A stretch of DNA of 64,000 nucleotides from Thermus thermophilus HB8 (GCF_000091545.1 NC_006461.1:62001-126000); one strand, 5' to 3'. Counted from the stretch's first letter, positions 50,318 through 61,446 are shown. A program made the numbers and translations. The notes: generated from the sequence alone by a model not told the origin.

Positions 50318-50980
50318 TCAGGCCTCGCGGCTCGGGCAGTAGGGCGCAAGGACGCAGGCCCGGCAGCGGGGCCTCCTTGCGGTGCAGACGTAGCGGCCGT
50401 GGAGGACGAGGGCGTGGTGGACGAAGACCCAGTCCTCCTTGGGGAAGAGGGCCTCGAGGTCCTTCCCGATCCTCTCCGGGGCCTTGGCCTCGGAGAAGCA
50501 GAGCCTCCTGGCGAGGCGGGCCACGTGGGTGTCCACGGCGATCCCCGGCACCCCAAAGGCCGCCCCCAGCACCACGGTGGCCGTCTTCCAGCCCACCCCG
50601 GGAAGGCGCATGAGGGCCTCCTTCTCCTTGGGCACCTCTCCCCCGTACTCCTCCACGAGCCTCCTCGCCAGGGCCACGAGGTTCTTCGCCTTGGTGCGGT
50701 AAAGCCCGATGCGGCGGATGTAGGGCTCCACCTCCTCGGGGGTGGCCTCCGCCAGGGCCTTGGCGTCGGGAAAGCGGGCGAAGAGGGCCGGGGTGGCCTC
50801 GTTCACGCTTTTATCGGTGGCCTGGGCGGAGAGGACCGTGGCCACGAGGAGCTGGAAGGGGTTCTCGTGCCTAAGCTCCGTGCGGGCCCCGGGGTAGGCG
50901 GCCTTGAGGGCCTTTAAGACCTCCCGGGCCCGGGCCTTCTTCTCCTTTGGCCCTTCCTTAGGGCACGCCACGCCCCCCAC
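50318..50980 (-). CDS. nth: Endonuclease III
   Basis: A 220-residue bifunctional DNA glycosylase/AP lyase for oxidised pyrimidines. The helix-hairpin-helix LPGVGWKTATVVLG carries the catalytic Lys, and VDTHVARLARRL the catalytic Asp. The C-terminal CTARRPRCRACVLAPYC holds the [4Fe-4S] cluster (C-x6-C-x2-C-x5-C). The N-terminal STD..V segment reads LSAQATDKSVNEA. It starts with GTG 50980 and shares its upstream region with the divergent ASCH gene. Confidence 0.95.
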   Translation of the reverse strand: MGGVACPKEGPKEKKARAREVLKALKAAYPGARTELRHENPFQLLVATVLSAQATDKSVNEATPALFARFPDAKALAEATPEEVEPYIRRIGLYRTKAKNLVALARRLVEEYGGEVPKEKEALMRLPGVGWKTATVVLGAAFGVPGIAVDTHVARLARRLCFSEAKAPERIGKDLEALFPKEDWVFVHHALVLHGRYVCTARRPRCRACVLAPYCPSREA

Positions 50981-50982
50981 TC

Positions 50983-50988
50983 TACAAT
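50983..50988 (+). promoter_or_regulatory. Leaderless -10 element (TACAAT) for the ASCH gene
   Basis: TACAAT is followed by six bases and GTG 50995. It lies two bases from the nth start on the other strand. Confidence 0.55.
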
Positions 50989-50994
50989 GAGGGG

Positions 50995-51360
50995 GTGGAA
51001 AGGCCCAAGCTCGGCCTCATCGTCCGGGAACCCTACGCCAGCCTCATCGTGGACGGGAGGAAGGTCTGGGAGATCCGCAGGCGCAAAACCCGCCACCGGG
51101 GGCCCTTGGGCATCGTGAGCGGGGGGAGGCTCATCGGCCAGGCGGACCTCGTGGGGGTGGAGGGGCCTTTCAGCGTGGAGGAGCTCCTCGCCCACCAGGA
51201 GAAGCACCTGGCGGAGGAGGCCTTCCTCCGGGCCTACGCCAAGGACGAGCCCCTCTACGCCTGGGTCCTGGAAAACGCCTTCCGCTACGAGAAGCCCCTC
51301 CACGTGCCCAGGCGCCCGGGCCGGGTCATGTTCGTGGACCTCTCCGAGGTACGGTGGTAA
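50995..51360 (+). CDS. ASCH-domain protein
   Basis: A 121-residue protein that is a single ASCH domain, a PUA-like beta-barrel fold. Key parts are IVREPYASLIVDGRKVWEIR, the strand GPLGIVSGGRLIGQADLV and the terminal PGRVMFVDL. ASCH proteins are predicted RNA binders; the E. coli ASCH protein YqfB was shown to be an amidohydrolase of N4-acetylcytidine. Its last 35 bases overlap, on opposite strands, the end of the GNAT-ABC fusion gene. Confidence 0.85.
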   Translation: MERPKLGLIVREPYASLIVDGRKVWEIRRRKTRHRGPLGIVSGGRLIGQADLVGVEGPFSVEELLAHQEKHLAEEAFLRAYAKDEPLYAWVLENAFRYEKPLHVPRRPGRVMFVDLSEVRW

Positions 51361-53062
51361 GCCCCCCGTAGCCCACGTAGACGAGGAGGTCGGGGTCCAG
51401 GGCGGCCACCACCTCGGGCCGGTGGGTGGCGGCCACCAGGGTGACCCCCGCCTCCCGGCAGAGCTTCCCCAGGCCCAGGGCCACCCGCCGCGCCGTGGGC
51501 ACGTCCAGGTGGGCGGCGAACTCGTCTATGAGGAGGAGGTCGGGCCTTTCCGCGAGGAGGAGGGCCAAGCGGAAGCGCTCCCTCTGCCCGGTGGAAAGCT
51601 CATGGGGCCTTGCCCGGTAAAGCACGGCGTCGGAGAGGCCCACCCGGTTCAGCACCTCTATGGCCGCCCCCACGTCCTTTAGCCTCCGGTAAACGGCCTC
51701 GAGGATGGGGTCCTCCCCCAGGTCCACCTCCCTCTCCCCCGGGATGTAGGCCACCCGCCTCCCCGGGGGCACCGCCACCTCCCCGGCATCCGGCGCCTCG
51801 CCAAGGAGCAGCCTTAGGAGGGTGGTCTTCCCCGCCCCGCTCGCCCCCGCCAGGACCACGAGGCTTCCCGGGGGGATCTCCAGGCTCGCCCCCCGGAGCA
51901 CCGCCCGCTCCACCACCCGGGCCTTCACCCCGAAGGCGAGGAGGGCCTCCTGAACCTCCCGGGAAAGGCCCTCTAGGTCCAGGTGGCTCCGGTAGGCCTT
52001 GTGGACGCCCCTCAGGCGGATCGGGCCAGGAAGCCCCGGGACCCGCCCGAACCGGGGCTTATAGAGCCTTCCCCCGTGGGCCTTGGCGTAGGGGTCCTCC
52101 CGGAGGAAGCGCTCCAGGTGGGCCTCGGCCTCCTCCGTGAGGGGGTAGAAGAGGACGGGCCTTCCCGAGGCGGTGTCAAAGAGGTAGCGGAACCCCACCT
52201 TCTCAAAGAAGGGGTGGTAGCGGGCCATCTGGGCGATGGTGTAGACGAGGTGCTTCTCCCGCCTGGCTTCAGGCGCCCCCCGCTCCTTCGCCCACTCCAG
52301 GGCCACCCGCACGAGAAGGGCCCCAAACCCCTCGGAGCGGTAGTCGGGGTGGACCACCACCCGGGCGATGCGGGCGGCAGCGGTGTTCACCCGGTCCAGG
52401 GCCCTCTGCCAGTCCGCCCCGCCCTCGTAAGTGGGGTGGAACCAGTCCCGGGGGAAGATCCTTTCCCGGATGTCCCGCTCCACGCCCTCGGGGGTCCTTC
52501 GGTGCATCCGGGGGATAGGGGGGTCTAGGCGGAGGTAGCCCAGGATCCTGGGCTCAAAGGGGAGGCGCTCCGCAAGCTCCAGCACCAGAAAGCGGCTCGC
52601 CGGGGTGGAGCCCCGGATCTCTTTAAGCCTCGCCTCCCCGCCGCAGTCGCAGAGGGGCCTGGCGTTGGCGGGGAGGGTCTTCTGGCACTGGGTGCAGACC
52701 CAGAGGGCCACCACCTCCTTCTCCGAGGCGTAGTGGAACTGCTCCAGCTCGGCGATGGCCTCGTAATCCCCCTCGTAGGTGGCCTCCCGCACCTTCAGGC
52801 GGTAGCGGTAGGCCTCGCCCCCAAAGGGGCTTTCCCGCACGTGCTCCAGGGTCTTGGCGAAGGGGGGCCAGAGGGGGAAGGCGGCCTCGAGGGCGTACTC
52901 GTCAAAGCCGAGGACGGGCTTCTTGAACTCGGTGCGAAGCCTCACCCTATCCCCGGGCCTCAGCCACTTGGCCACGTCCCCGGTCATGCGCAAGGTCACG
53001 CCCCCCTCCAGGAGGACCTCCCCGTACCAGCGCCAGTAGATCCTCCGCCCCAAGACGCGCAT
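51326..53062 (-). CDS. GNAT acetyltransferase / zinc ribbon / ABC-ATPase fusion protein
   Basis: A 578-residue cytoplasmic protein of unusual build. The first ~85 residues are a beta-rich domain of unknown type. A GNAT domain (~90-330) contains the acetyl-CoA motif ARVVVHPDYRSEGFGALLVR and is interrupted near its start by a four-cysteine zinc ribbon (CTQCQ...CDCGG, ~123-140). The C-terminal third is an ABC ATPase with GASGAGKTT, the signature LSTGQRERFRLALLLAERP, Walker B LLLIDEF and the switch His in ATHRPE. No membrane segment is present, so it is not a transporter. The ATG at 53062 is preferred; 53083 would add seven residues. Target unknown. Confidence 0.85.
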   Translation of the reverse strand: MRVLGRRIYWRWYGEVLLEGGVTLRMTGDVAKWLRPGDRVRLRTEFKKPVLGFDEYALEAAFPLWPPFAKTLEHVRESPFGGEAYRYRLKVREATYEGDYEAIAELEQFHYASEKEVVALWVCTQCQKTLPANARPLCDCGGEARLKEIRGSTPASRFLVLELAERLPFEPRILGYLRLDPPIPRMHRRTPEGVERDIRERIFPRDWFHPTYEGGADWQRALDRVNTAAARIARVVVHPDYRSEGFGALLVRVALEWAKERGAPEARREKHLVYTIAQMARYHPFFEKVGFRYLFDTASGRPVLFYPLTEEAEAHLERFLREDPYAKAHGGRLYKPRFGRVPGLPGPIRLRGVHKAYRSHLDLEGLSREVQEALLAFGVKARVVERAVLRGASLEIPPGSLVVLAGASGAGKTTLLRLLLGEAPDAGEVAVPPGRRVAYIPGEREVDLGEDPILEAVYRRLKDVGAAIEVLNRVGLSDAVLYRARPHELSTGQRERFRLALLLAERPDLLLIDEFAAHLDVPTARRVALGLGKLCREAGVTLVAATHRPEVVAALDPDLLVYVGYGGLTTVPRRGPRT

Positions 53063-53090
53063 CGTGCCCCCATGGTACCCCATAAGGCGC

Positions 53091-53114
53091 GGGGCGCCCC
53101 TCGAGGGGCGCCCC
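53091..53114 (-). terminator. Perfect 24-bp palindrome after proS
   Basis: Two copies of GGGGCGCCCC face each other around TCGA. It lies between the proS stop and the fusion gene start on the minus strand and can fold as a 10-bp hairpin. Confidence 0.6.
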
Positions 53115-53131
53115 GGAAGCGCCCTTCCCCC

Positions 53132-55818
<2,687 letters not shown>

Positions 55819-55827
55819 AATGGGGAG

Positions 55828-56376
55828 ATGATCCGCCACCGCCTGAGCCTCGAGGAGTTCCAGGCCCTCCTGGAGAAGGCCCCAGAGGGGCTTCGCCTGG
55901 AGCTCTTGGACGGCGAGGTCTACGAGATGGCCCCCATCGGCAGCGGACACGCCAGCCTGGTGACCTACCTGGCCAAACAACTGGAAAGGCTTTACGGGGA
56001 CCGGGCCCTGGTCTACGTGCAAAACCCCCTTCGTCTTTCCCCCCACTCCCTGCCCCAACCGGACCTCGCCCTGCTCCGGCCGCGGGAGGATTTTTACCGG
56101 GAAAGGCTCCCCGAAGCCGGGGACACCCTCTTGGTGGTGGAGGTCAGCTTCTCCCCCCGGGAAATGGACCTTAAGAAGCTCGCCCTCTACGCCCAAGGAG
56201 GCGTCCCCGAGGTGTGGCTCGTGGAGGAAGGGGGAAGCCTGGAGGTGTACCGGGAGCCCCGGGGCACCCGTTACCGCCACCGCCTCCTTGTGGAGCCCGG
56301 GGAGGAGGTGGCCCCCCTCCTCCTCTCCCATCCCCCTCTCCTCTGGGACCCCCCTAGAGGTACCCCGCCCGCGTGA
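55828..56376 (+). CDS. Uma2-family (DUF820) putative endonuclease
   Basis: A 182-residue protein with a PD-(D/E)xK nuclease core: LRLELLDGEVYEMAPIGSGHA, then PQPDLALLRPR with the catalytic Asp, and TLLVVEVSFSPREMDLKKLALYAQGGVPEVWLV in which ExS..x..D..K completes the site. Uma2 proteins are abundant in cyanobacteria and Thermus; their biological role is unknown. The first residues MIRHRLSLEEFQALLE are typical. The end overlaps the convergent DHH phosphoesterase gene by 23 bases. Confidence 0.87.
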   Translation: MIRHRLSLEEFQALLEKAPEGLRLELLDGEVYEMAPIGSGHASLVTYLAKQLERLYGDRALVYVQNPLRLSPHSLPQPDLALLRPREDFYRERLPEAGDTLLVVEVSFSPREMDLKKLALYAQGGVPEVWLVEEGGSLEVYREPRGTRYRHRLLVEPGEEVAPLLLSHPPLLWDPPRGTPPA

Positions 56377-57328
56377 GCTCCTCCCTGACGGCCTCGAGGA
56401 CCCTCTCGTAGGCCTGGTCCAGGTCCAGGCCCTTCAGGGTGGCCCCGGCGGCGGGGACGTGCCCGCCGCCCCCGAGCTTCAGGGCGATGTTCTGGGCCGA
56501 GACCCCGCCCCGGGAGCGGATGGAGACCTTCACCCCCTCCTCCCGCTTGCGGAGGAAGACCGAAACCACGCTCCCCTCCACGTAGCGGATGAGGCCCACG
56601 AAGTCGTCGGAGTCTTCCTCGGCCCCCGCGTCCTCGGGCAGGTGGGCGGTAACGAGAAGCCCGCCAAAGTGGAAGGCCACCGTGGAGAGCACCTGGCCCA
56701 TGAGGCGGAAGTAGGAAGGGGGGCGGAACTGGAGGCGGTCGGTGAGCTCGGCGAGCTTCACCCCGTAGCCCAAAAGCTCCGCCGCCACCCGAAGCACCTC
56801 GGGGGTGGTGTTGGCGAAGCGGAAGTTGCCGGTGTCCGTGAGGATGCCCGTGAGGACGGGGGTGGCGATCTCCGCCGTCCACTCCACGCCCAAGAGGTCA
56901 ATGAGGTCCTTCACCATCTGGGCCGTGGCCGCCTTGGAGGGGTCCACCACGTGGAGGTGGCCGAAGCGGGGGTTGGTGCCGTGGTGGTCTATGTTGATGA
57001 CGAAGCCCTCCACGGGAACCCCCACGACCCTCGAGGGCTCGGCGCTGTCCAGGGCCACCAGGGTGGCCCCGGGAGGAAGCTTCTCCACGGGGTCGGAGTA
57101 CTCCTCCTCCTTTGGGAGGAAGCGGAGGAACCTCGGCGGATCGGCGACCCAGTAGGCCTCCTTGCCCAGGGCCTTGAGGGCCCGGTAAAGCCCCAGGGAG
57201 CTTCCGATGGCGTCCCCGTCCGGGTCCACGTGGGTGGCGATGTAGATGGGGCCCTCCACCGCCTTGAGGACCTCCGCCACGAGCCGCATCTTCTCCCAGT
57301 ACCTGGGTTCGGGCGCGTTGCCGTCCAT
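56354..57328 (-). CDS. nrnA: DHH/DHHA1 phosphoesterase (NrnA-like)
   Basis: A 324-residue two-domain phosphoesterase. The DHH domain has THVDPDGDAIGSSLGL, VALDSAEPSRV and the namesake NIDHHGTN, which bind two Mn ions. The DHHA1 domain at the C-terminus has the substrate-binding GGGHVPAAGATL. NrnA homologues degrade oligoribonucleotides and dephosphorylate pAp; a related Thermus enzyme has been described as an exonuclease for short DNA/RNA. The start at 57328 is ATG with an ambiguous upstream signal. Confidence 0.9.
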   Translation of the reverse strand: MDGNAPEPRYWEKMRLVAEVLKAVEGPIYIATHVDPDGDAIGSSLGLYRALKALGKEAYWVADPPRFLRFLPKEEEYSDPVEKLPPGATLVALDSAEPSRVVGVPVEGFVINIDHHGTNPRFGHLHVVDPSKAATAQMVKDLIDLLGVEWTAEIATPVLTGILTDTGNFRFANTTPEVLRVAAELLGYGVKLAELTDRLQFRPPSYFRLMGQVLSTVAFHFGGLLVTAHLPEDAGAEEDSDDFVGLIRYVEGSVVSVFLRKREEGVKVSIRSRGGVSAQNIALKLGGGGHVPAAGATLKGLDLDQAYERVLEAVREELTRAGYL

Positions 57329-57380
57329 GCCGCTAAAAGGCTAGCACAAGCCGGCCCCCCGGACCGGGATAAAAGGCTTT

Positions 57381-57401
57381 CCCCCCTCGCGGGGAGGGGG
57401 G
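57381..57401 (-). terminator. Terminator of tRNA-Ile
   Basis: CCCCCCTC (57381-57388) pairs with GAGGGGGG (57394-57401), and on the minus strand the sequence after the stem contains a CTTTTA run. Confidence 0.6.
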
Positions 57402-57406
57402 GTCCT

Positions 57407-57483
<77 letters not shown>

Positions 57484-57524
57484 CCGCACGCACCCGCTAG
57501 TTTAGCCAAAAAAGCCCCACCCCG

Positions 57525-58412
57525 TCAAGAGCCCGCCTCCCTTGTTCCGAAGCCCGGGGGCAGGAAATCGGGGTAGTCGGGGTTCCCCTTGCGGTCGGGA
57601 AGCTTGGGAACAAGGTCCGAGGGATGGGGCTCCCCCTTGCGGCAGTAGGGGCAGTCGTGGCGGACCTTGTAGCGCACGGGCCTCGCGGGGATGCCCAGGG
57701 CGATGGCGTGGGGGGGGATGTCCTTGGTGACGACGGCCCCCGTGCCCACCATGGCGTCGTCCCCGATGCGCACCCCCGCCAAGACGGTGGCGTGGTAGGT
57801 GATGCGGACCCCGCTTCCGATGATGGTCTCCTTCAGGGTGACGTCGGGGGAGGCCAGGACGTGGTGGGTGTGGCTGTAGACGTTGACGTAGTCGGAGAGG
57901 GAGGTGCGGTCCCCGATCTTGATGCCGCCGATGTCGTCCAGGAAGACGTAGCGGTGCACCACCACGTCGTCCCCAAGCTCCAGGTTGTAGCCCACGGAGA
58001 ACTCCACGTTCTGGAAGAACTTGGGGTTTTTCCCCACCCGCTTGAAGATGAATGGGGCGAGGGCCCGCCTTATGGCCACCCCCGAGTGCACCGACTGGCC
58101 CAAGGGCGTGAGGTCCAGGACCTTCCAGAACCAGAGGAGGGGCTTGACCCGCCGGAACTTCTCCAGGTCGGTGGCGGCGTAGTACTCGGCCTCAAAGGTG
58201 ATCCCCTCCGGGTCCAGGCCCATGGCCGCGAGCGGGTTCGCCTCCAGAAGCTCCTCGTAGGGCCTCCCGTAAAGGAGGCGGGCGAGCTCCTCCCGCACCA
58301 AGGCGTTCCGGTCCACATTGGGGTCGGAAAGCCTCTCCGTGAGGCTACCCAGATAGCGGTCCAGGGCCTTTTGGTGGAGGGGCGCGATCTCGCGGGGAAG
58401 AAGCCAGGGCAT
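57525..58412 (-). CDS. Left-handed beta-helix (hexapeptide repeat) acyltransferase
   Basis: A 295-residue protein. The N-terminal ~110 residues are helical. Hexapeptide repeats follow at about 135-245 (NVEFSVGYNLELGDDVVV, DDIGGIKIGDRTSLSDYVNVYSH and RIGDDAMVGTGAVVTKDIPPHAIALGIPARPVR in consecutive coils), with YSHTHH as the probable catalytic His site. It resembles maltose/galactoside O-acetyltransferases but is larger, and a CPYCRKG segment near the end may bind zinc. The acceptor could be a sugar or lipid. A TAGCAT -10 element is six bases before the ATG. Confidence 0.82.
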   Translation of the reverse strand: MPWLLPREIAPLHQKALDRYLGSLTERLSDPNVDRNALVREELARLLYGRPYEELLEANPLAAMGLDPEGITFEAEYYAATDLEKFRRVKPLLWFWKVLDLTPLGQSVHSGVAIRRALAPFIFKRVGKNPKFFQNVEFSVGYNLELGDDVVVHRYVFLDDIGGIKIGDRTSLSDYVNVYSHTHHVLASPDVTLKETIIGSGVRITYHATVLAGVRIGDDAMVGTGAVVTKDIPPHAIALGIPARPVRYKVRHDCPYCRKGEPHPSDLVPKLPDRKGNPDYPDFLPPGFGTREAGS

Positions 58413-58418
58413 AAACCC

Positions 58419-58424
58419 ATGCTA
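58419..58424 (-). promoter_or_regulatory. Leaderless -10 element (TAGCAT) for the acyltransferase gene
   Basis: Minus-strand TAGCAT is followed by six bases and the ATG at 58412. Confidence 0.4.
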
Positions 58425-58456
58425 CTCCCCAAGGCCCGGGGAAACAGCCTCCTGCC

Positions 58457-59362
58457 TCACCCTACGGAGGAGCGGTAGCCGAGCTCCCGAAGGGCCTCGG
58501 GGTCCTTGCGCCAGTCGGGGTAGACCTTGACCTCGAGGTCCAGGTACACCTTCTTGCCGAGGAGGGCCTCGAGCTGCTTCCTCGTGGCCTGACCGATCTC
58601 CTTGATCTTCCGCCCGCCCTCGCCGATGACGATGGCCTTCTGGGAGGGGCGCTCCACGTAGAGGATGGCCTTGATGTAGAGCACGCCGTTCTCCCTTTCC
58701 GCCACCTCCTCCACCTTGGTGGCCACGGCGTAGGGCACCTCGTGCCAGAGGCGCTTCATGGCCTCCTCCCGGAGGATCTCCGCCACCCACTCCCCGAAGG
58801 TCTGGTCGCTTTTGGCGTAATCCTCCGGGTAGAAGAAGGGGCCTTCCGGCATGAGGGCGAGAAGGTCCGCCTTGAGCTCGGCCACCTGCCTTTCGTCCAG
58901 GGCGGAGAGCATCCGCGGCTCGGCCTCGGGCAGAAGCTCGTGGTAGGCCTTCATCGCCTCCTCGGGGTACTTGGCGGCGTCCAGCTTGTTCCCCACGAGG
59001 AGGATGGGCACCTTCCCCACGAGGGGCTTGAGCGCCCGCGCCACCAGCTCGTCCTCCGGGGTCGGGGGGTGGCGCAGGTCCACCACCCAGACCACGGCGT
59101 TCACGTCGGCGAGGGCCTCGTACACCTCCTGGTCCATGAACTCCCCCAGGGCGTCCATGGGCTTGTGCAGCCCCGGGGTGTCCACGAAGACGATCTGCCG
59201 CCTTCCCTCGGTGAGGATCCCGCGGAGGCGCTTGCGGGTGGTCTGGGGGCGGGGGCTTATGGGGGCCACCTTCACCCCGAGGAGGTTGTTGAGCAGGGTG
59301 GACTTGCCCACGTTGGGCTTGCCCACGATGGCCACGAATCCGGAATAGGTCTTTTCCGCCAT
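58457..59362 (-). CDS. era: GTPase Era
   Basis: A 301-residue GTPase that assists 30S ribosome assembly and binds the 3' end of 16S rRNA. G1 is GKPNVGKST, the switch region has RPQTTRKRLRG, G3 is DTPGLHKP, G4 is NKLD, and SALDE matches the G5 region. The C-terminal KH domain has VIGEGGRKIKEIGQATRKQLE. The start at 59362 (MAEKTYSGF) has GGAG upstream and gives the normal N-terminus. Confidence 0.96.
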   Translation of the reverse strand: MAEKTYSGFVAIVGKPNVGKSTLLNNLLGVKVAPISPRPQTTRKRLRGILTEGRRQIVFVDTPGLHKPMDALGEFMDQEVYEALADVNAVVWVVDLRHPPTPEDELVARALKPLVGKVPILLVGNKLDAAKYPEEAMKAYHELLPEAEPRMLSALDERQVAELKADLLALMPEGPFFYPEDYAKSDQTFGEWVAEILREEAMKRLWHEVPYAVATKVEEVAERENGVLYIKAILYVERPSQKAIVIGEGGRKIKEIGQATRKQLEALLGKKVYLDLEVKVYPDWRKDPEALRELGYRSSVG

Positions 59363-59434
59363 GGTTTCTCCAGGTGATCCCGGCCCTGAGGATTCGCCCG
59401 TGGGGGCGGGGGCCGGACCTTCCAAGGCTTCCAG

Positions 59435-59440
59435 TATACT
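59435..59440 (+). promoter_or_regulatory. Leaderless -10 element (TATACT) for dprA
   Basis: TATACT is followed by six bases and GTG 59447. Confidence 0.55.
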
Positions 59441-59446
59441 CCAGGC

Positions 59447-60451
59447 GTGGACCCCTTGGCCCTCGCCCTCCTCCCGGGCATCGGCCCCAAGCGGCTTTTG
59501 GAGGTCCTAAAGGCGGAGGACCCTCTGGGCTTCCTGCGGGAGCGCTTCCCCGAGGCCTGGCGGCACCTCCCCGAGGCCGAGGCCCAGGCGGAAAGGGAAA
59601 GGGGGCGCGCCGAGGCCCTAGGGGTGCGCCTCCTGGGCCTCTGGGAGGAGGGCTTCCCCGAGGGGCTGAGGGCGCTTCCCCAGCCGCCCACCCACCTCTA
59701 CCTGAAGGGGGAGCTTCCCCCGGAAAGGGAGGCGGTGGCCCTCGTGGGCACGCGCCGGGCCTCCCCTTGGGCCCTGGCCTTTGCCAGGAGGCTCGCCCGG
59801 GAGCTGGCCGAGGCCGGGCTTTGGGTGGTCTCGGGCCTCGCCCGGGGCATAGACCGGGAGGCCCACCTCGGGGCCCTCGAGGCCGGGGGGCGCACCCTGG
59901 GCGTCTTGGGAAGCGCCCTGGACCGGGTCTACCCCCCGGAAAACCGCCCTTTGGCCCAACGGATGGACCTCCTCTCCGAGTTCCCCTTCGGGACCGGCCC
60001 TAAGCCCGAGTTCTTTCCCCGGCGAAACCGCCTCATCGCCGGGCTTTGCCGGGCAGTGGTCGTGGTGGAGGCCCCCCTGGACTCCGGGGCCCTCATCACC
60101 GCCCGCCACGCCCTGGAGCTCGGCAAGGAGGTGCTGGCCGTGCCCGGAAGGCCCACGGACGAGCGCTCCCTGGGGGCGAACCGCCTCATCCAGGACGGGG
60201 CCTACCCGGTGCTCTCCGCCGAGGACGTCCTCTCCTACCTGGGAATGTCCGCAAGGCCCAAGCCCCTCCCGGGCCTCTCCCCGGAGGAGGAAGCCCTTTA
60301 CGCCCTCCTGCAGGAAAAGAAGGAGGCGCTCCCCGAGGCCCTGGCCATGGCCCTGGGGATCCCCCCGGAGCGGGTGCTCTCCCTCCTCACCCTCTTGGAG
60401 CTAAAGGGCCTGGCCCGGGCCCTCCCGGGAGGGCGCTACGGGCCAGGCTAA
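59447..60451 (+). CDS. dprA: DNA processing protein DprA
   Basis: A 334-residue protein that loads RecA on incoming single-stranded DNA during natural transformation, for which Thermus is famous. An N-terminal helix-hairpin-helix part (LALLPGIGPKRLLEVL) precedes the Rossmann core with VALVGTRRASPWALAFARRL, VVSGLARGIDREAHLGAL, SEFPFGTGPKPEFFPRRNRLIAGL and AVVVVEAPLDSGALITA. A C-terminal winged-helix-like segment has SPEEEALYALL. It starts with GTG 59447 and ends three bases from the convergent catalase gene. Confidence 0.95.
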   Translation: MDPLALALLPGIGPKRLLEVLKAEDPLGFLRERFPEAWRHLPEAEAQAERERGRAEALGVRLLGLWEEGFPEGLRALPQPPTHLYLKGELPPEREAVALVGTRRASPWALAFARRLARELAEAGLWVVSGLARGIDREAHLGALEAGGRTLGVLGSALDRVYPPENRPLAQRMDLLSEFPFGTGPKPEFFPRRNRLIAGLCRAVVVVEAPLDSGALITARHALELGKEVLAVPGRPTDERSLGANRLIQDGAYPVLSAEDVLSYLGMSARPKPLPGLSPEEEALYALLQEKKEALPEALAMALGIPPERVLSLLTLLELKGLARALPGGRYGPG

Positions 60452-60454
60452 GGG

Positions 60455-61363
60455 TTACTTGGCCTTCTCGTAGAGCTTCTTGGCGATCTCGTAGAGCTCG
60501 CCCGGGTGGAACTCGGGGGCGAACTCGGCGGCGTCGTGGCCCGCGTCAAAGACGGGACCCCCCGTGGGCGGGCCGTCCACCACCACCACCTCCGTGCCGT
60601 CCTCGGGAGAGGCCCCCTTCCAGATGAGCCCGAGGTCCCTGTAGTCCTCGGGGCTGAAGCGGTAGAGGTTCCGGTGGAAGCCGAGGTCCATGTACTTCTT
60701 GGCCTCGGGGATCTTGCTGTTGTCAATCTTGGGGATGGGGAGCATCTTGGTCATCTCCACCCCGGTGAGGCTCTCCAGGGCCTTGCCGTAGGCGGCGGCG
60801 TGCACCCCGCCCCGCACCAGGAGGTAGCCGATCATCTCCCGGGCCACGGGGTTGTCGGTCATCTCGTAGACCCGGAGCTTGTGGGTCCGGGCCGCCACCT
60901 CCAGGAAGAAGTTGTGGAGGAGGTCCAGGATCAGGTTGCCGCTGGTGAAGACGTACTCCCCGTTCCAGTGCTCCCCCATGGCCCCCATGACCAGGCTGTT
61001 GGCCCCGCCGGCGATGAAGTGGGCGGCGTTGCGCACGTCCTTGGCGAAGCCCAAGGGGGCGCTTTCCGGGTCCACCCCCTCCTCCAGGTCCTTCCCGGGG
61101 TTCTTGGCCAGGAGGCTGTTGATGGTGGCCGCCACCAGCTCAATGTGGCCCAGCTCCTCGGTGGCGATGTTGGCGATGAGGTCGTAGTAGGGCTTCAGGG
61201 CCTTCTTCCCCCGGAAGTTGAAGGACTGGTACATGTAGTTCATCAGGGTGGACATCTCCCCGAAGCGCCCGCCCAGAAGGGCCTGGACCGCGGCGGCGGC
61301 GTTGGGGTCCTGCTCCTTGGGCATGGGCAACTCAATCTGCAGGCGGTCTATCCTCAGGAACAT
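60455..61363 (-). CDS. Manganese catalase
   Basis: A 302-residue non-haem catalase that converts hydrogen peroxide to water and oxygen at a di-manganese site in a four-helix bundle. Ligands visible are Glu36 (GRFGEMSTLMNYM), Glu70 and His73 (ATEELGHIELVA), Glu155 in the FFLEVAARTHKL helix and His188 in LVRGGVHAAAYGKAL. The C-terminal tail wraps neighbouring subunits of the hexamer. It has a strong AAGGAGG site and is divergent from an OxyR-type regulator, which suggests peroxide induction. Confidence 0.96.
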   Translation of the reverse strand: MFLRIDRLQIELPMPKEQDPNAAAAVQALLGGRFGEMSTLMNYMYQSFNFRGKKALKPYYDLIANIATEELGHIELVAATINSLLAKNPGKDLEEGVDPESAPLGFAKDVRNAAHFIAGGANSLVMGAMGEHWNGEYVFTSGNLILDLLHNFFLEVAARTHKLRVYEMTDNPVAREMIGYLLVRGGVHAAAYGKALESLTGVEMTKMLPIPKIDNSKIPEAKKYMDLGFHRNLYRFSPEDYRDLGLIWKGASPEDGTEVVVVDGPPTGGPVFDAGHDAAEFAPEFHPGELYEIAKKLYEKAK

Positions 61364-61407
61364 CTTCTCCCTCCTTTCGCCCTGGGCTTGGCCCCAGGGA
61401 CGCCCTC

Positions 61408-61437
61408 ACCCTAAAAGGGGGAGTGCCCATAAGTCAA
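61408..61437 (-). promoter_or_regulatory. Promoter of the manganese catalase gene
   Basis: On the minus strand TTGACT (61432-61437) and TAGGGT (61408-61413) are separated by 18 bases, with transcription expected near 61401. Confidence 0.55.
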
Positions 61438-61446
61438 ATAGATCTT

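Noticed and set aside
51326..53062. Annotation as an ABC transporter ATPase
   Set aside because: There is no partner permease and the ATPase is fused to a GNAT domain with a zinc ribbon.
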